Shown here: piece by piece, positions 1 to 14,800 of the stretch
How positions within the stretch are numbered: the first letter of the stretch is position 1
Layout: every line of letters starts with the position of its first letter
Origin: Centrapalus pauciflorus
Taxonomy: Eukaryota > Streptophyta > Magnoliopsida > Asterales > Asteraceae
Direction of reading: 5' to 3'
DNA length: 64,000 bases
NCBI GenBank assembly: GCA_020465985.1
Contig: JAANYP010000819.1
Span: 81,642 to 145,641 of the forward strand
The notes under the pieces: generated by a model
The model's database searches: none
Told to the model about the DNA's origin: nothing
The model's input: only the letters and a program-made list of their open reading frames with translations
Program-made: the position numbers and the translations under genes

Positions 1-3000
1 TTGCTCAGGACCGCTGTGACTGACAGATTGCATTACTTACTTGCATATGTTTCGGTACTTATTGGTGATTGATACTGACTTGTATGGAAACATCTGCTGC
101 TGATTGTTCCTTGATTACTTAATTGTATGCTAGGAACGTATGATAGACACTACTGAAACTGGACAACTGCTGCTGCACGTTCCTTGATTACTTAATTGTG
201 TGTTAGGAACGTATGATAAACACTACTGAAACTGGACAACTGCTGCTGCATGTTCCTTGTTTCCTTAATTGTATTCTAAGAATATGATGTAATGGGTCTC
301 GTGGACAACTGTTGTTGCATGTTCATTGATTACTTGCATTGCTCAGGACCGATGTGAGTGACAGACTGCATTACTTACTTGCATATGTTTCGGTACTTAT
401 TGGTGCTTGTTACTGACTTGTATGGAAACATCTGTTGCTGCTTGTTCCTTGATTACTTAATTGTATTCTAGGAACGTATGATAGACACTGCTGAAACTGG
501 ACAACTGCTGCTACATATTCCTTGATTACTTAATTGTATGCTAGGAACGTATGATAGACATTGTTGAAACTGGACAACTGTTGTTGCATGTTCATTGATT
601 ACTTGCATTGCTCAGGTCCGCTGTGAGTAACAGATTGCATTACTTACTCGCACATGTTTCGGTACTTATTGGTGATTGTTACTGACTTGTATGGAAACAT
701 CTGTTGTTGCCTGTTCCTTGATTACTTAATTGTATGTTAAGAACGTATGATAGACACTACTGAAACTGGACAACTGCTCCTGCATGTTTCTTGATTACTT
801 AATTGTATGCTAGGAACGTACGATAGACACTGCTGAAACTGGACAACTGCTTCTACATGTTCCTTGATTACTTGCATTGCTCAGGACCGCTGTGAATGAC
901 AGATTGCATTACTTACTTGCACATGTTTCGGTACTTATTGCTGATTGTTACTGACTTGTATGGAAACATCTGTTGCTGCCCGTTCCTTGATTACTTAATT
1001 GTATGTTAGGAACGTATGATAGACACTGCTGAAACTGGACAACTGCTGCTGCATGTTCATTGATTACTTGCATTGCTCAGGACCGCTGTGAGTGACAAAT
1101 TGCATTACTTACTTGCACATGTTTCAGTACTTAAATGTGTGCTTTGAACGTATGATAGACACTACTGAAACCGGACAACTGCTGCTGCTTGTTCCTTGAT
1201 TACTTAATTGTATGCTAGGAACGTATGATAGACATCGTTGAAACTGGACAACTGCTGCTGCATGTTCCATGATTACTTAATTGTATGTTAGGAACGTATG
1301 ATAGACATTGTTGAAACTGGACAACCGTTGTTGCATATTCCTTGATTACTTGCATTGCTCGGGACCGATGTGAGTGACAGATTGCATTACTTACTTGCAT
1401 ATGTTTCGGTTCTTATTTGCGATTGTTACTGACTTGTATGGAAACATCTGCTGCTGCTTGTTCCTTGATTACTTAATTGTATGCTAGGAACGTATGATAG
1501 ACACTTGTGAAACTGGACAACGGCTGCTGCATGTTCCTTGATTACTTAATTGTATGTTAGGAACGTACGATAGACACTACTGAAACTGGACAACTGCTGC
1601 TGCACGTTCCTTGATTATTTGCATTGCTCAGGACCGATGTGAGTGACAGATTGCTTACTTACTTGCATATGTTTCGGTACTTATTTGTGATTGTTACTGC
1701 CTTGTATGGAAACATCTGTTGCTGCTTGTTCCTTGATTACTTAATTGTATGTTAGGAACGTATGATAGACACTGCTGAAACTGGACAACTCCTGCTTCAT
1801 GTTCCTTGATAACCTGCATTGCTCAGGACCGCTGTAAGTGACAGATTGCATTACTTACTTGCATATGTTTTTTTTGGTGATTGTTACTGACTTGTATGGA
1901 AACATCTGCTGCTGCTTGTTCCTTGATTACTTAATTGTATGTGAGGAACGTATGATAAACACTACTGAAACTGGACAACTACTGCTACATGTTCCTTGAT
2001 TACTTAATTGTATGCTAGGACCGTATGATAGACATTGTTGAAATTGGACAACTGTTGTTGCATATTCATTGATTACTTGCATTGCTCAGGACCGCTGTGA
2101 GTGACAAATTGCATTACTTACTTGCATATGTTTCGGTACTTATTGGTGATTGTTACTGACTTGTATGGAAACATCTGCTGCTGCTTGTTTTCCTTGATTA
2201 CTTAATTGTAAGCTAGGAACGTGTGATAGACACTACTGAAACTGGACAACTGCTGCTGCATGTTCCTTGATTACTTAATTGTATGTTAGGAACGTATGAT
2301 AGACACTGCTGAAACTGGACGACTGCTGCTGCATGTTCCTTGATTAATTGCATTGCTCAGGAACGCTGTGAGTGACAGATTGCATTACATACTTACATAT
2401 GTTTCGGTACTTATTGGTGATTGTTACTGACTTGTATGGAAACATCTGCTGCTGCTTGTTCCTTGATTACTTAATTGTATGCTAGGAACGTATGATAGAC
2501 ACTACTGAAACTGGACAACTGCTGCTGCACGTTCCTTGATTACTTAATTGTGTGTTAGGAACGTATGATAGACACTACTGAAACTGGACAACTGCTGCTG
2601 CATGTTCCTTGTTTACTTAATTGTATTCTAAGAATATGATGTAATGAGTCTCGTGGACAACTGTTGTTGCATGTTCATTGATTACTTGCATTGCTCAGGA
2701 CCGATGTGAGTGACAGACTGCATTACTTACTTGCATATGTTTTGGTACTTATTGGTGCTTGTTACTGACTTGTATGGAAACATCTGTTGCTGCTTGTTCC
2801 TTGATTAATTAATTGTATGCTAGGAACGTATGATAGACACTGCTGAAACTGGACAACTGCTGCTGCATGTTCCTTGATTACTTAATTGTATGCTAGGAAC
2901 GTATGATAGACATTGTTGAAACTGAACAACTGTTTTTGCATGTTCATTGATTACTTGCATTGCTCAGGACCGTTGTGAGTAACTGATTGCATTACTTACT

Positions 3001-3437
3001 CGCACATGTTTCGGTACTTATTGGTGATTGTTACTGACTTGTATGGAAACATCTGTTGCTGCCTGTTCCTTGATTACTTAATTGTATGTTAAGAACGTAT
3101 GATAGACACTACTGAAACTGGACAACTGCTCCTGCATGTTCCTTGATTACTTAATTGTATGCTAGGAACGTACGATAGACACTGCTCAAACTGGACAACT
3201 GCTGCTACATGTTCCTTGATTACTTGCATTGCTCAGGACCGCTGTCAATGACAGATTGCATTACTTACTTGCACATGTTTCGGTACTTATTGCTGATTGT
3301 TACTGACTTGTATGGAAACATCTGTTGCTGCCCGTTCCTTGATTACTTAATTGTATGTTAGGAACGTATGATAGACACTTCTGAAACTGGACAACTGCTG
3401 CTGCATGTTCATTGATTACTTGCATTGCTCAGGACCG

Positions 3438-3590
3438 GGCATGGTACTCAGCACTGGCACCAAACTTCCTAAGATCCAGACTAGGAATGGACTCAGGGAT
3501 GATGACAGCAGGAAAAGCCTTAGTAAAAAAAAGCCAATGATTTCAAGGGAAGATTCATCTGTATTGGAGATTTGGTGGTCTCACCAGCAG
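3438..3590. other. Non-satellite 153-bp insert, copy 1
   Basis: Sequence unrelated to either satellite unit interrupts an A unit between GGACCG and TGTGAGTGAC. It is 153 bp (51 codons) and is open on the plus strand through its whole length. The translated segment is Lys/Arg/Ser rich and ends in SHQQL at the rejoined satellite. Equivalent A units near 1090, 7905, 10255, 14850 and 20560 have no insert. It could be a captured exon fragment or filler DNA. I do not recognise the protein. Confidence 0.8.
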
Positions 3591-5672
3591 TTGTGAGTGA
3601 CAAATTGCATTACTTACTTGCACATGTTTCAGTACTTAATTGTATGCTAGGAACGTATGATAGACACTACTGAAACTGGACAACTGCTGCTGCTTGTTCC
3701 TTGATTACTTAATTGTATGCTAGGAACGTATGATAGACATTGTTGAAATTGGACAACTGCTGCTGCATGTTCCTTGATTACTTAATTGTATGTTAGGAAC
3801 GTATGATAGACATTGTTGAAACTGGACAACGGTTGTTGCATGTACCTTGATTACTTGCATTGCTCAGGACCGATGTGAGCGACAGATTGCATTACTTACT
3901 TGCATATGTTTCGATTCTTATTTGTGATTGTTACTGACTTGTATGGAAACATCTGCTGCTGCTTGTTCCTTGATTACTTAATTGTATGCTAGGAACGTAT
4001 GATAGACACTTGTGAAACTGGACAACGGCTGCTGCATGTTCCTTGATTACTTAATTGTATGTTAGGAACGTACGATAGACACTACTGAAACTGGACAACT
4101 GCTGCTGCATATTCCTTGATTATTTGCATTGCTCAGGACCAATGTGAGTGACAGATTGCTTACTTACTTACATATGTTTCGGTATTTATTTGTGATTGTT
4201 ACTGCCTTGTATGGAAACATCTCTTGCTGCTTGTTCCTTGATTACTTAATTGTATGTTAGGAACGTATGATAGACACTGCTGAAACTGGACAACTCCTGC
4301 TTCATGTTCCTTGATAACTTGCATTGCTCAGGACCGCTGTAAGTGACAGATTGCATTACTTACTTGCATATGTTTTTTTTTTGTGATTGTTACTGACTTG
4401 TATGGATTCATCTGCTGCTGCTTGTTCCTTGATTACTTAATTGTATGTGAGGAACGTATGATAAACAGTACTGAAACTGGACAACTGCTGCTGCATGTTC
4501 CTTGATTACTTAATTGTATGCTAGGAACGTATGATAGACATTGTTGAAATTGGACAACTGTCGTTGCATATTCATTGATTAATTGCATTGCTCAGGACCG
4601 CTGTGAGTGACAGATTGCATTACTTACTTGCATATGTTTCGGTACTTATTGGTGATTGTTACTGACTTGTATCAAAACATCTGCTGCTGCTTGTTCCTTG
4701 ATTACTTAATTGTATGCTAGGAACGTATGATAGACAGTACTGAAACTGGACAACTGCTGCTGCACGTTCCTTGATTACTTAATTGTGTGTTAGGAATGTA
4801 TGATAGACACTACTGAAACTGGACACTTGCTGCTGCATGTTCCTTGTTTACTTAATTGTATTCTAAGAATATGATGTAATGGGTCTCGTGGACAACTATG
4901 GTTGCATGTTCATTGATTACTTGCATTGCTCAGGACCGATGTGAGTGACAGACTGCATTACTTACTTGCATATGTTTCGGTACTTATTGGTGCTTGTTAC
5001 TGACTTGTATGGAAACATCTGTTGCTGCTCGTTCCTTGATTACTTAATTGTATGCTAGGAACGTGTGATAGACACTGCTGAAACTGGACAACTGCTGCTG
5101 CATGTTCCTTGATTACTTAATTGTATGCTAGGAACGTATGATAGACATTGTTGAAACTGGACAACTGTTGTTGCATGTTCATTGATTACTTGCATGGCTC
5201 AGGACCGCTGTAAGTAACAGATTGCATTACTTACTCGCACATGTTTCGGTACTTATTGGTGATTGTTACTGACTTGTATGGAAACATCTGTTGCTGCCTG
5301 TTCCTTGATTACTTAATTGTATGTTAAGAACGTATGATAGACACTACTGAAACTGGACAACTGCTCCTGCATGTTCCTTGATTACTTAATTGTATGCTAG
5401 GAACGTACGATAGACACTGCTCAAACTGGACAACTGCTGCTACATGTTCCTTGATTACTTGCATTGCTCAGGACCGCTGTCAATGATAGATTGCATTACT
5501 TACTTGCACATGTTTCGGTACTTATTGCTGATTGTTACTGACTTGTATGGAAACATCTGTTGCTGCCCGTTCCTTGATTACTTAATTGTATGTTAGGAAC
5601 GTATGATAGACACTTCTGAAACTGGACAACTGCTGCTGCATGTTCATTGATTACTTGCATTGCTCAGGACCG

Positions 5673-5825
5673 GGCATGGTACTCAGCACTGGCACCAAAC
5701 TTCCTAAGATCCAGACTAGGAATGGACTCAGGGATGATGACAGCAGGAAAAGCCTTAGTAAAAAAAAGCCAATGATTTCAAGGGAAGATTCATCTGTATT
5801 GGAGATTTGGTGGTCTCACCAGCAG
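5673..5825. other. Non-satellite 153-bp insert, copy 2
   Basis: Identical to the insert at 3438-3590 and placed exactly 2,235 bp downstream. It was therefore copied with the surrounding satellite rather than inserted twice. Confidence 0.85.
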
Positions 5826-8800
5826 TTGTGAGTGACAAATTGCATTACTTACTTGCACATGTTTCAGTACTTAATTGTATGCTAGGAACGTATGATAGAC
5901 ACTACTGAAACTGGACAACTGCTGCTGCTTGTTCCTTGATTACTTAATTGTATGCTAGGAACGTATGATAGACATTGTTGAAATTGGACAACTGCTGCTG
6001 CATGTTCCTTGATTACTTAATTGTATGTTAGGAACGTATGATAGACATTGTTGAAACTGGACAACGGTTGTTGCATGTACCTTGATTACTTGCATTGCTC
6101 AGGACCGATGTGAGCGACAGATTGCATTACTTACTTGCATATGTTTCGATTCTTATTTGTGATTGTTACTGACTTGTATGGAAACATCTGCTGCTGCTTG
6201 TTCCTTGATTACTTAATTGTATGCTAGGAACGTATGATAGACACTTGTGAAACTGGACAACGGCTGCTGCATGTTCCTTGATTACTTAATTGTATGTTAG
6301 GAACGTACGATAGACACTACTGAAACTGGACAACTGCTGCTGCATATTCCTTGATTATTTGCATTGCTCAGGACCAATGTGAGTGACAGATTGCTTACTT
6401 ACTTACATATGTTTCGGTATTTATTTGTGATTGTTACTGCCTTGTATGGAAACATCTCTTGCTGCTTGTTCCTTGATTACTTAATTGTATGTTAGGAACG
6501 TATGATAGACACTGCTGAAACTGGACAACTCCTGCTTCATGTTCCTTGATAACTTGCATTGCTCAGGACCGCTGTAAGTGACAGATTGCATTACTTACTT
6601 GCATATGTTTTTTTTTTTGTGATTGTTACTGACTTGTATGGATTCATCTGCTGCTGCTTGTTCCTTGATTACTTAATTGTATGTGAGGAACGTATGATAA
6701 ACAGTACTGAAACTGGACAACTGCTGCTGCATGTTCCTTGATTACTTAATTGTATGCTAGGAACGTATGATAGACATTGTTGAAATTGGACAACTGTCGT
6801 TGCATATTCATTGATTAATTGCATTGCTCAGGACCGCTGTGAGTGACAGATTGCATTACTTACTTGCATATGTTTCGGTACTTATTGGTGATTGTTACTG
6901 ACTTGTATCAAAACATCTGCTGCTGCTTGTTCCTTGATTACTTAATTGTATGCTAGGAACGTATGATAGACAGTACTGAAACTGGACAACTGCTGCTGCA
7001 CGTTCCTTGATTACTTAATTGTGTGTTAGGAATGTATGATAGACACTACTGAAACTGGACACTTGCTGCTGCATGTTCCTTGTTTACTTAATTGTATTCT
7101 AAGAATATGATGTAATGGGTCTCGTGGACAACTATTGTTGCATGTTCATTGATTACTTGCATTGCTCAGGACCGATGTGAGTGACAGACTGCATTACTTA
7201 CTTGCATATGTTTCGGTACTTATTGGTGCTTGTTACTGACTTGTATGGAAACATCTGTTGCTGCTCGTTCCTTGATTACTTAATTGTATGCTAGGAACGT
7301 GTGATAGACACTGCTGAAACTGGACAACTGCTGCTGCATGTTCCTTGATTACTTAATTGTATGCTAGGAACGTATGATAGACATTGTTGAAACTGGACAA
7401 CTGTTGTTGCATGTTCATTGATTACTTGCATGGCTCAGGACCGCTGTAAGTAACAGATTGCATTACTTACTCGCACATGTTTCGGTACTTATTGGTGATT
7501 GTTACTGACTTGTATGCAAACATCTGCTGCTGCCTGTTCCTTGATTACTTAATTGTATGTTAAGAACGTATGATAGACACTACTGAAACTGGACAACTGC
7601 TCCTGCATGTTCCTTGATTACTTAATTGTATGCTAGGAACGTACGATAGACACTGCTAAAACTGGACAACTGCTGCTACATGTTCCTTGATTACTTGCAT
7701 TGCTCAGGACCGCTGTGAATGACAGATTGCATTACTTACTTTCACATGTTTCGGTACTTATTTCTTATTGTTACTGACTTGTATGGAAACATCTGTTGCT
7801 GCCCGTTCGTTGATTACTTAATTGTATGTTAGGAACGTATGATAGACACTGCTGAAACTGGACAACTGCTGCTGCATGTTCATTGATAACTTGCATTGCA
7901 CAGGACCGCTGTGAGTGACAAATTGCATTACTTACTTGCACATGTTTCACTACTTAATTGTATGCTAGGAACGTATGATAGACACTACTGAAACTGGACA
8001 ACTGCTGCTGCTTGTTCCTTGATTACTTAATTGTATGCTAGGAACGTATGATAGACATTGTTGAAACTGGACAACTGCTGCTGCATGTTCCTTGATTATT
8101 TAATTGTATGTTAGGAACGTATGATAGACATTGTTGAAACTGGACAACTGTTGTTGCATGTTCCTTGATTACTTACATTGCTCAGGACCGATGGGAGCGA
8201 CAGATTGCATTACTTACTTGCATATGTTTCGGTTCTTATTTGTGATTGTTACTGACTTGTATGGAAACATCTGCTGCTGCTTGTTCCTTGATTACTTAAT
8301 TGTATGCTAGGAACGTATGATAGACACTTGTGAAACTGGACAACGGCTGCTGCATGTTCCTTGATTACTTAATTGCATGTTAGGAACGTACGATAGACAC
8401 TACTGAAACTGGACAACTGCTGCTGCATGTTCCTTGATTATTTGCATTGCTCAGGATCGATGTGAGTGACAGATTGCTTACTTACTTGCATATGTTTCGG
8501 TACTTATTTGTGATAGTTACTGCCTTGTATGGAAACATCTGTTGCTGCTTGTTCCTTGATTACTTAATTGTATGTTAGGAACCTATGATAGACACTGCTG
8601 AAACTGGACAACTCATGCTTCATGTTCCTTGATAACTTGCATTGCTCAGGACCGCTGTAAGTGACAGATTGCATTACTTACTTGCATATGTTTTTTTTTG
8701 GTGATTGTTACTGACTTGTATGGATTCATCTACTGCTGCTTGTTCCTTGATTACTTAATTGTATGTGAGGAGCGTATGATAAACACTACTGAAACTGGAC

Positions 8801-11800
8801 AACTGCTGCTGCATGTTCCTTGATTATTTAATTGTATGCTAGGAACGTATGATAGACATTGTTGAAATTGGACAACTGTTGTTGCATATTCATTGATTAC
8901 TTGCATTGCTCAGGACCGCTGTGAGTGACAAATTGCATTACTTACTTGCATATGTTTCGGTACTTATTGGTGATTGTTATTGACTTGTATGGAAACATCT
9001 GCTGCTGCTTGTTCCTTGATTACTTAATTGTAAGCTAGGAACGTGTGATAGACACTACTGAAACTGGACAACTGCTGCTGCATGTTCCTTGATTACTTAA
9101 TTGTATGGTAGGAACGTATGATAGACACTGCTGAAACTGGACAACTGCTGCTGCATGTTCCTTGATTAATTGCATTGCTCAGGACCGCTGTGAGTGACAG
9201 ATTGCATTACTTACTTGCATATGTTTCGGAACTTATTGGTGATTGTTACTGACTTGTATCGAAACATCTGCTGCTGCTTGTTCCTTGATTTCTTAATTGT
9301 ATGCTAGGAACGTATGATAGACACTACTGAAACTGGACAACTGCTGCTGCACGTTCCTTGATTACTTAATTGTGTGTTAGGAACGTATGATAGACACTAC
9401 TGAAACTGGACAACTGCTGCTGCATGTTCCTTGTTTACTTAATTGTATTCTATGAATATGATGTAATGGGTCTCGTGGACAACTATTGTTGCATGTTCAT
9501 TGATTACTTGCATTGCTCAGGACCGATGTGAGTGACAGACTGCATTACTTACTTGCAAATGTTTCGGTACTTATTGGTGCTTGTTACTGACTTGTATGGA
9601 AACATCTGTTGCTGCTCGTTCCTTGATTACTTAATTGTATGCTAGGAACGTATGATAGACACTGCTGAAACTGGACAACTGCTGCTGCATGTTCCTTGAT
9701 TACTTAATTGTATGCTAGGAACGTATGATAGACATTGTTGAAACTAGACAACTGTTGTTGCATGTTCATTGATTACTTGCATGGCTCAGGACCGCTGTAA
9801 GTAACAGATTGCATTACTTACTCGTACATGTTTCGGTACTTATTGGTGATTGTTACTGACTTGTATGGAAACATCTGTTGCTGCCTGTTCCTTGATTACT
9901 TAATTGTATGTTAAGAACGTATGATAGACACTACTGAAACTGGACAACTGCTCCTGCATGTTCCTTGATTACTTAATTGTATGCTAGGAACGTACGATAG
10001 ACACTGCTGAAACTGGACAACTGCTGCTACATGTTCCTTGATTACTTGCATTGCTCAGGACCGCTGTGAATGACAGATTGCATTACTTACTTGCACATGT
10101 TTCGCTACTTATTGATGATTGTTACTGATTTGTATGGAAACATCTGTTGCTGCCCGTTCGTTGATTACTTAATTGTATGTTAGGAACGTATGATAGACAC
10201 TGCTGAAACTGGACAACTGCTGCTGCATGTTCATTGATTACTTGCATTGCTCAGGACCGCTGTGAGTGACAAATTGCATTACTTACTTGCACATGTTTCA
10301 GTACTTAATTGTATGCTAGGAACGTATGATAGACACTACTGAAACTGGACAACTGCTGCTGCTTGTTCCTTGATTACTTAATTGTATGGTAGGAACGTAT
10401 GATAGACATTGTTGAAACTGGACAACTGCTGTTGCATGTTCCTTGATTATTTAATTGTATGTTAGGAACGTACGATAGACATTGTTGAAACTGGACAACT
10501 GTTGTTGCATGTTCCTTGATTACTTACATTGCTCAGGACCGATGTGAGCGACAGATTGCATTACTTACTTGCATATGTTTCGGTTCTTATTTGTGATTGT
10601 TACTGACTTGTATGGAAACATCTGCTGATGCTTGTTCCTTGATTACTTAATTGTCTGCTAGGAACGTATGATAGACACTTGTGAAACTGGACAACGGCTG
10701 CTGCATGTTCCTTGATTACTTAATTGTATGTTAGGAACGTACGATAGACACTACTGAAACTGGACAACTGCTGCTGCATGTTCCTTGATTATTTGCATTG
10801 CTCAGGACCGATGTGAGTGACAGATTGCTTACTTACTTGCATATGTTTCGGTACTTATTTGTGATTGTTATTGCCTTGTATGGAAACATCTGTTGCTGCT
10901 TGTTCCTTGATTACTTAATTGTATGTTAGGAACGTATGATAGAAACTGCTGAAACTGGACAACTCCTGCTTCATGTTCCTTGATAACTTGCATTGCTCAG
11001 GACCGCTGTAAGTGACAGATTGCATTACTTACTTGCATATGTTTTTGTACTTATTGGTGATTGTTACTTACTTGTATAGAAACATCTGCTGCTGCTTGTT
11101 CAATGATTAATTAATTGTATGCTAGGAACGTATGATAGACACTACTGAAACTGGACAACTGATGTTGCATGTTTCTTGATTACTTAATTGTATGCTAGGA
11201 ACGTATGATAGACATTGTTGAAACTGGACAACTGTTATTGCATGTTCATTGATTACTTGTATTGCTCAGGACCGCAGTGAGTGACAGATTGCATTAGTTA
11301 CTCGCACATGTTTCGGTACTTATTGGTGATTGTTACTGACTTGTATGGAAACATCTGTTGCTGCCTGTTCCTTGATTACTTAATTGTATGTTAAGAACGT
11401 ATGATAGACACTACTGAAACTGGACAACTGCTCCTGCATGTTTCTTGATTATTTAATTGTATGCTAGGAACGTACGATAGACACTGCTGAAACTGGACAT
11501 CTGCTACCACATGTTCCTTGATTACTTGCATTGCTCAGGACCGCTGTGAATGACAAATTGCATTACTTACTTGCACATGTCTCGGTACTTATTGGTGATT
11601 GTTACTGACTTGTATGGAAACATCTGTTGCTGCCCGTTCCTTGATTACTTAATTGTATGTTAGGAACGTATGATAGACACTGCAGAAACTGGACAACTGC
11701 TGCTGCATGTTCATTGATTTCTTGCATTGCTCAGGATCGCTGTGAGTGACCAATTGCATTACTTACTTGCACATGTTTCAGTACTTAATTGTATGTTAGG

Positions 11801-14800
11801 TACGTATGATAGACACTACTGAAACTGGACAACTACAGCTGCATGTTCCTTGATTACCTAATTGTATGCTAGGAACGTATGATAGACATTGTTGAAACTG
11901 GACAACTGCTGCTGCATGTTTTTTGATTACTTAATTGTATGTTAGGAACGTATGATAGACATTGTTGAAACTGGACAACTGTTGTTGCATGTTTCTTGAT
12001 TACTTACATTGCTCAGGACCGATGTGAGCGACAGATTGCATTACTTACTTGCATATGTTTCGGTTCTTATTTGTGATTGTTACTGACTTGTATGGAAACA
12101 TCTGCTGCTGCTTGTTCCTTGATTACTTAATTGTATGCTAGGAACGTATGATAGACACTTGTGAAACTGGACAACGGCTGCTGCATGTTCCTTGATTACT
12201 TAATTGTATGTTAGGAACGTACGATAGACACTACTGAAACTGGACAACTGCTGGTGCATGTTCCTTGATTATTTGCATTGCTCAGGACCGATGTGAGTGA
12301 CAGATTGCTTACTTACTTGCATATGTTTCGGTACTTATTTGTGATTGTTACTGCCTTGTATGGAAACATCTGTTGCTGCTTGTTCCTTGATTACTTAATT
12401 GTATGTTAGGAACGTATGATAGACACTGCTGAAACTGGACAACTCCTGCTTCATGTTCCTTGATAACTTGCATTGCTCAGGACCGCTGTAAGTGACAGAT
12501 TGCATTACTTACTTGCATATGTTTTTTTTTGGTGATTGTTACTGACTTGTATGGATTCATCTGCTGCTGCTTGTTCCTTGATTACTTAATTGTATGTGAG
12601 GAACGTATGATAAACACTACTGAAACTGGACAACTGCTGCTACATGTTCCTTGATTACTTAATTGTATGCTAGGAACGTATAATAGACATTGTTGAAATT
12701 GGACAACTGTTGTTGCATATTCATTGATTACTTGCATTGCTCAGGACCGCTGTGAGTGACAAATTGCATTACTTACTTGCATATGTTTCGGTACTTATTG
12801 GTGATTGTTACTGACTTGTATGGAAATATCTGCTGCTGCTTGTTCCTTGATTACTTAATTGTAAGCTAGGAACGTCTGATAGACACTACTGAAACTGGAC
12901 AACTGCTGCTGCATGTTCCTTGATTACTTAATTGTATGGTAGGATCGTATGATAGACACTGCTGAAACTGGACAACTGTTGCTGCATGTTCTTGATTAAT
13001 TGCATTGCTCAGGACCGCTGTGAGTGACAGATTGCATTACTTACTGGCATATGTTTCAGTACTTATTGGTGATTGTTACTGACTTGTATCGAAGCATCTG
13101 CTGCTGCTTGTTCCTTGATTACTTAATTGCATGCTAGGAACGTGTGATAGACACTGCTGAAACTGGACAACTGCTGCTGCATGTTCCTTGATTACTTAAT
13201 TGTATGGTAGGAACGTATGATAGACACTGCTGAAACTGGACAACTGCTGCTGCATGTTCCTTGATTAATTGCATTGCTCAGGACCGCTGTGAGTGACAGA
13301 TTGCATTACTTACTTGCATATGTTTCGGTACTTATTGGTGATACTACTTAATTGCATGCTAGGAACGTGTGATAGACACTGCTGAAACTGGACAACTGCT
13401 GCTGCATGTTCCTTGATTACTTAATTGTATGGTAGGAACGTATGATAGACACTGCTGAAACTGGACAACTGCTGCTGCATGTTCCTTGATTAATTGCATT
13501 GCTCAGGACCGCTGTGAGTGACAGATTGCATTACTTACTTGCATATGTTTCGGTACTTATTGGTGATTGTTACTGACTTGTATCGAAACATCTGCTGCTG
13601 CTTGTTCCTTGATTACTTAATTGTATGCTAGGAACGTGTGATAGACACTGCTGAAACCGGACAACTGCTGCTGCATGTTCCTTGATTACTTAATTGTATG
13701 GTAGGAACGTATGATAGACACTACTGAAACTGGACAACTGCTGCTGCATGTTCCTTGATTAATTGCATTGCTCAGGACCGCTGTGAGTGACAGATTGCAT
13801 TACTTACTTGCATATGTTTCGGTACTTATTGGTGATTGTTACTGACTTGTATTGAAACATCTGCTGCTGCTTGTTCCTTGATTACTTAATTGTATGCTAG
13901 GAACGTATGATAGACACTACTGAAACTGGACAACTGCTGCTGCACGTTCCTTGATTACTTAATTGTGTGTTAGAAACGTATGATAGACACTACTGAAACT
14001 GGAGAGCTGCTGCTGCATGTTCCTTGTTTACTTAATTGTATTCTAAGAATATGATGTAATGGGTCTCGTGGACAACTATTGTTGCATGTTCATTGATTAC
14101 TTGCATTGCTCAGGACCGATGTGAGTGACAGACTGCATTACTTACTTGCATATGTTTCGGTACTTATTGGTGCTTGCTACTGACTTGTATGGAAACATCT
14201 GTTGCTGCTCGTTCCTTGATTACTTAATTGTATGCAAGGAACGTATGATAGACACTGCTGAAACTGGACAACTGTTGCTGCATGTTCCTTGATTAGTTAA
14301 TTGTATGCTAGGAACGTATGATAGACATTGTTGAAACTGGACAACTGTTGTTGCATGTTCATTGATTACTTGCATGGCTCAGGACCGCTATAAGTAACAG
14401 ATTGATTACTTACTCGCACATGTTTCGGTACTTATTCGTGATTGTTACTGACTTGTATGGAAACATCTGTTGCTGCCTGTTCCTTGATTACTTAATTGTA
14501 TGTTAAGAACGTATGATAGACACTACTGAAACAGGACAACTGCTCCTGCATGTTCCTTGATTACTTAATTGTATGCTAGGAACGTACGATAGACACTGCT
14601 GAAACTGGACAACTGCTGCTACATGTTCCTTGATTACTTGCATTGCTCAGGACCGCTGTGAATGACAGATTGCATTACTTAATTGCACATGTTTCGGTAC
14701 TTATTGCTGATTGTTACTGACTTGTATGGAAACATCTGTTGCTCCCCGTTCGTTGATTACTTAATTGTATGTTAGGAACGTATGATAGACACTGCTGAAA

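Larger units (their letters stand above)
3001..7470. repeat. Two tandem near-identical 2,235-bp higher-order copies
   Basis: The segment from about 3001 to 5235 is repeated almost base for base from about 5236 to 7470. Both copies carry the 153-bp foreign insert, a TCAATGA variant near 3245/5480, the CTGCTCAAACTGG variant, and a T-run replacing TTTCGGTACTTATT. Only scattered differences are seen. The flanking copies of the same higher-order unit lack the insert and differ more, so this is the most recent expansion in the left half of the array. Boundaries are approximate because the neighbours are also homologous. Confidence 0.85.
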
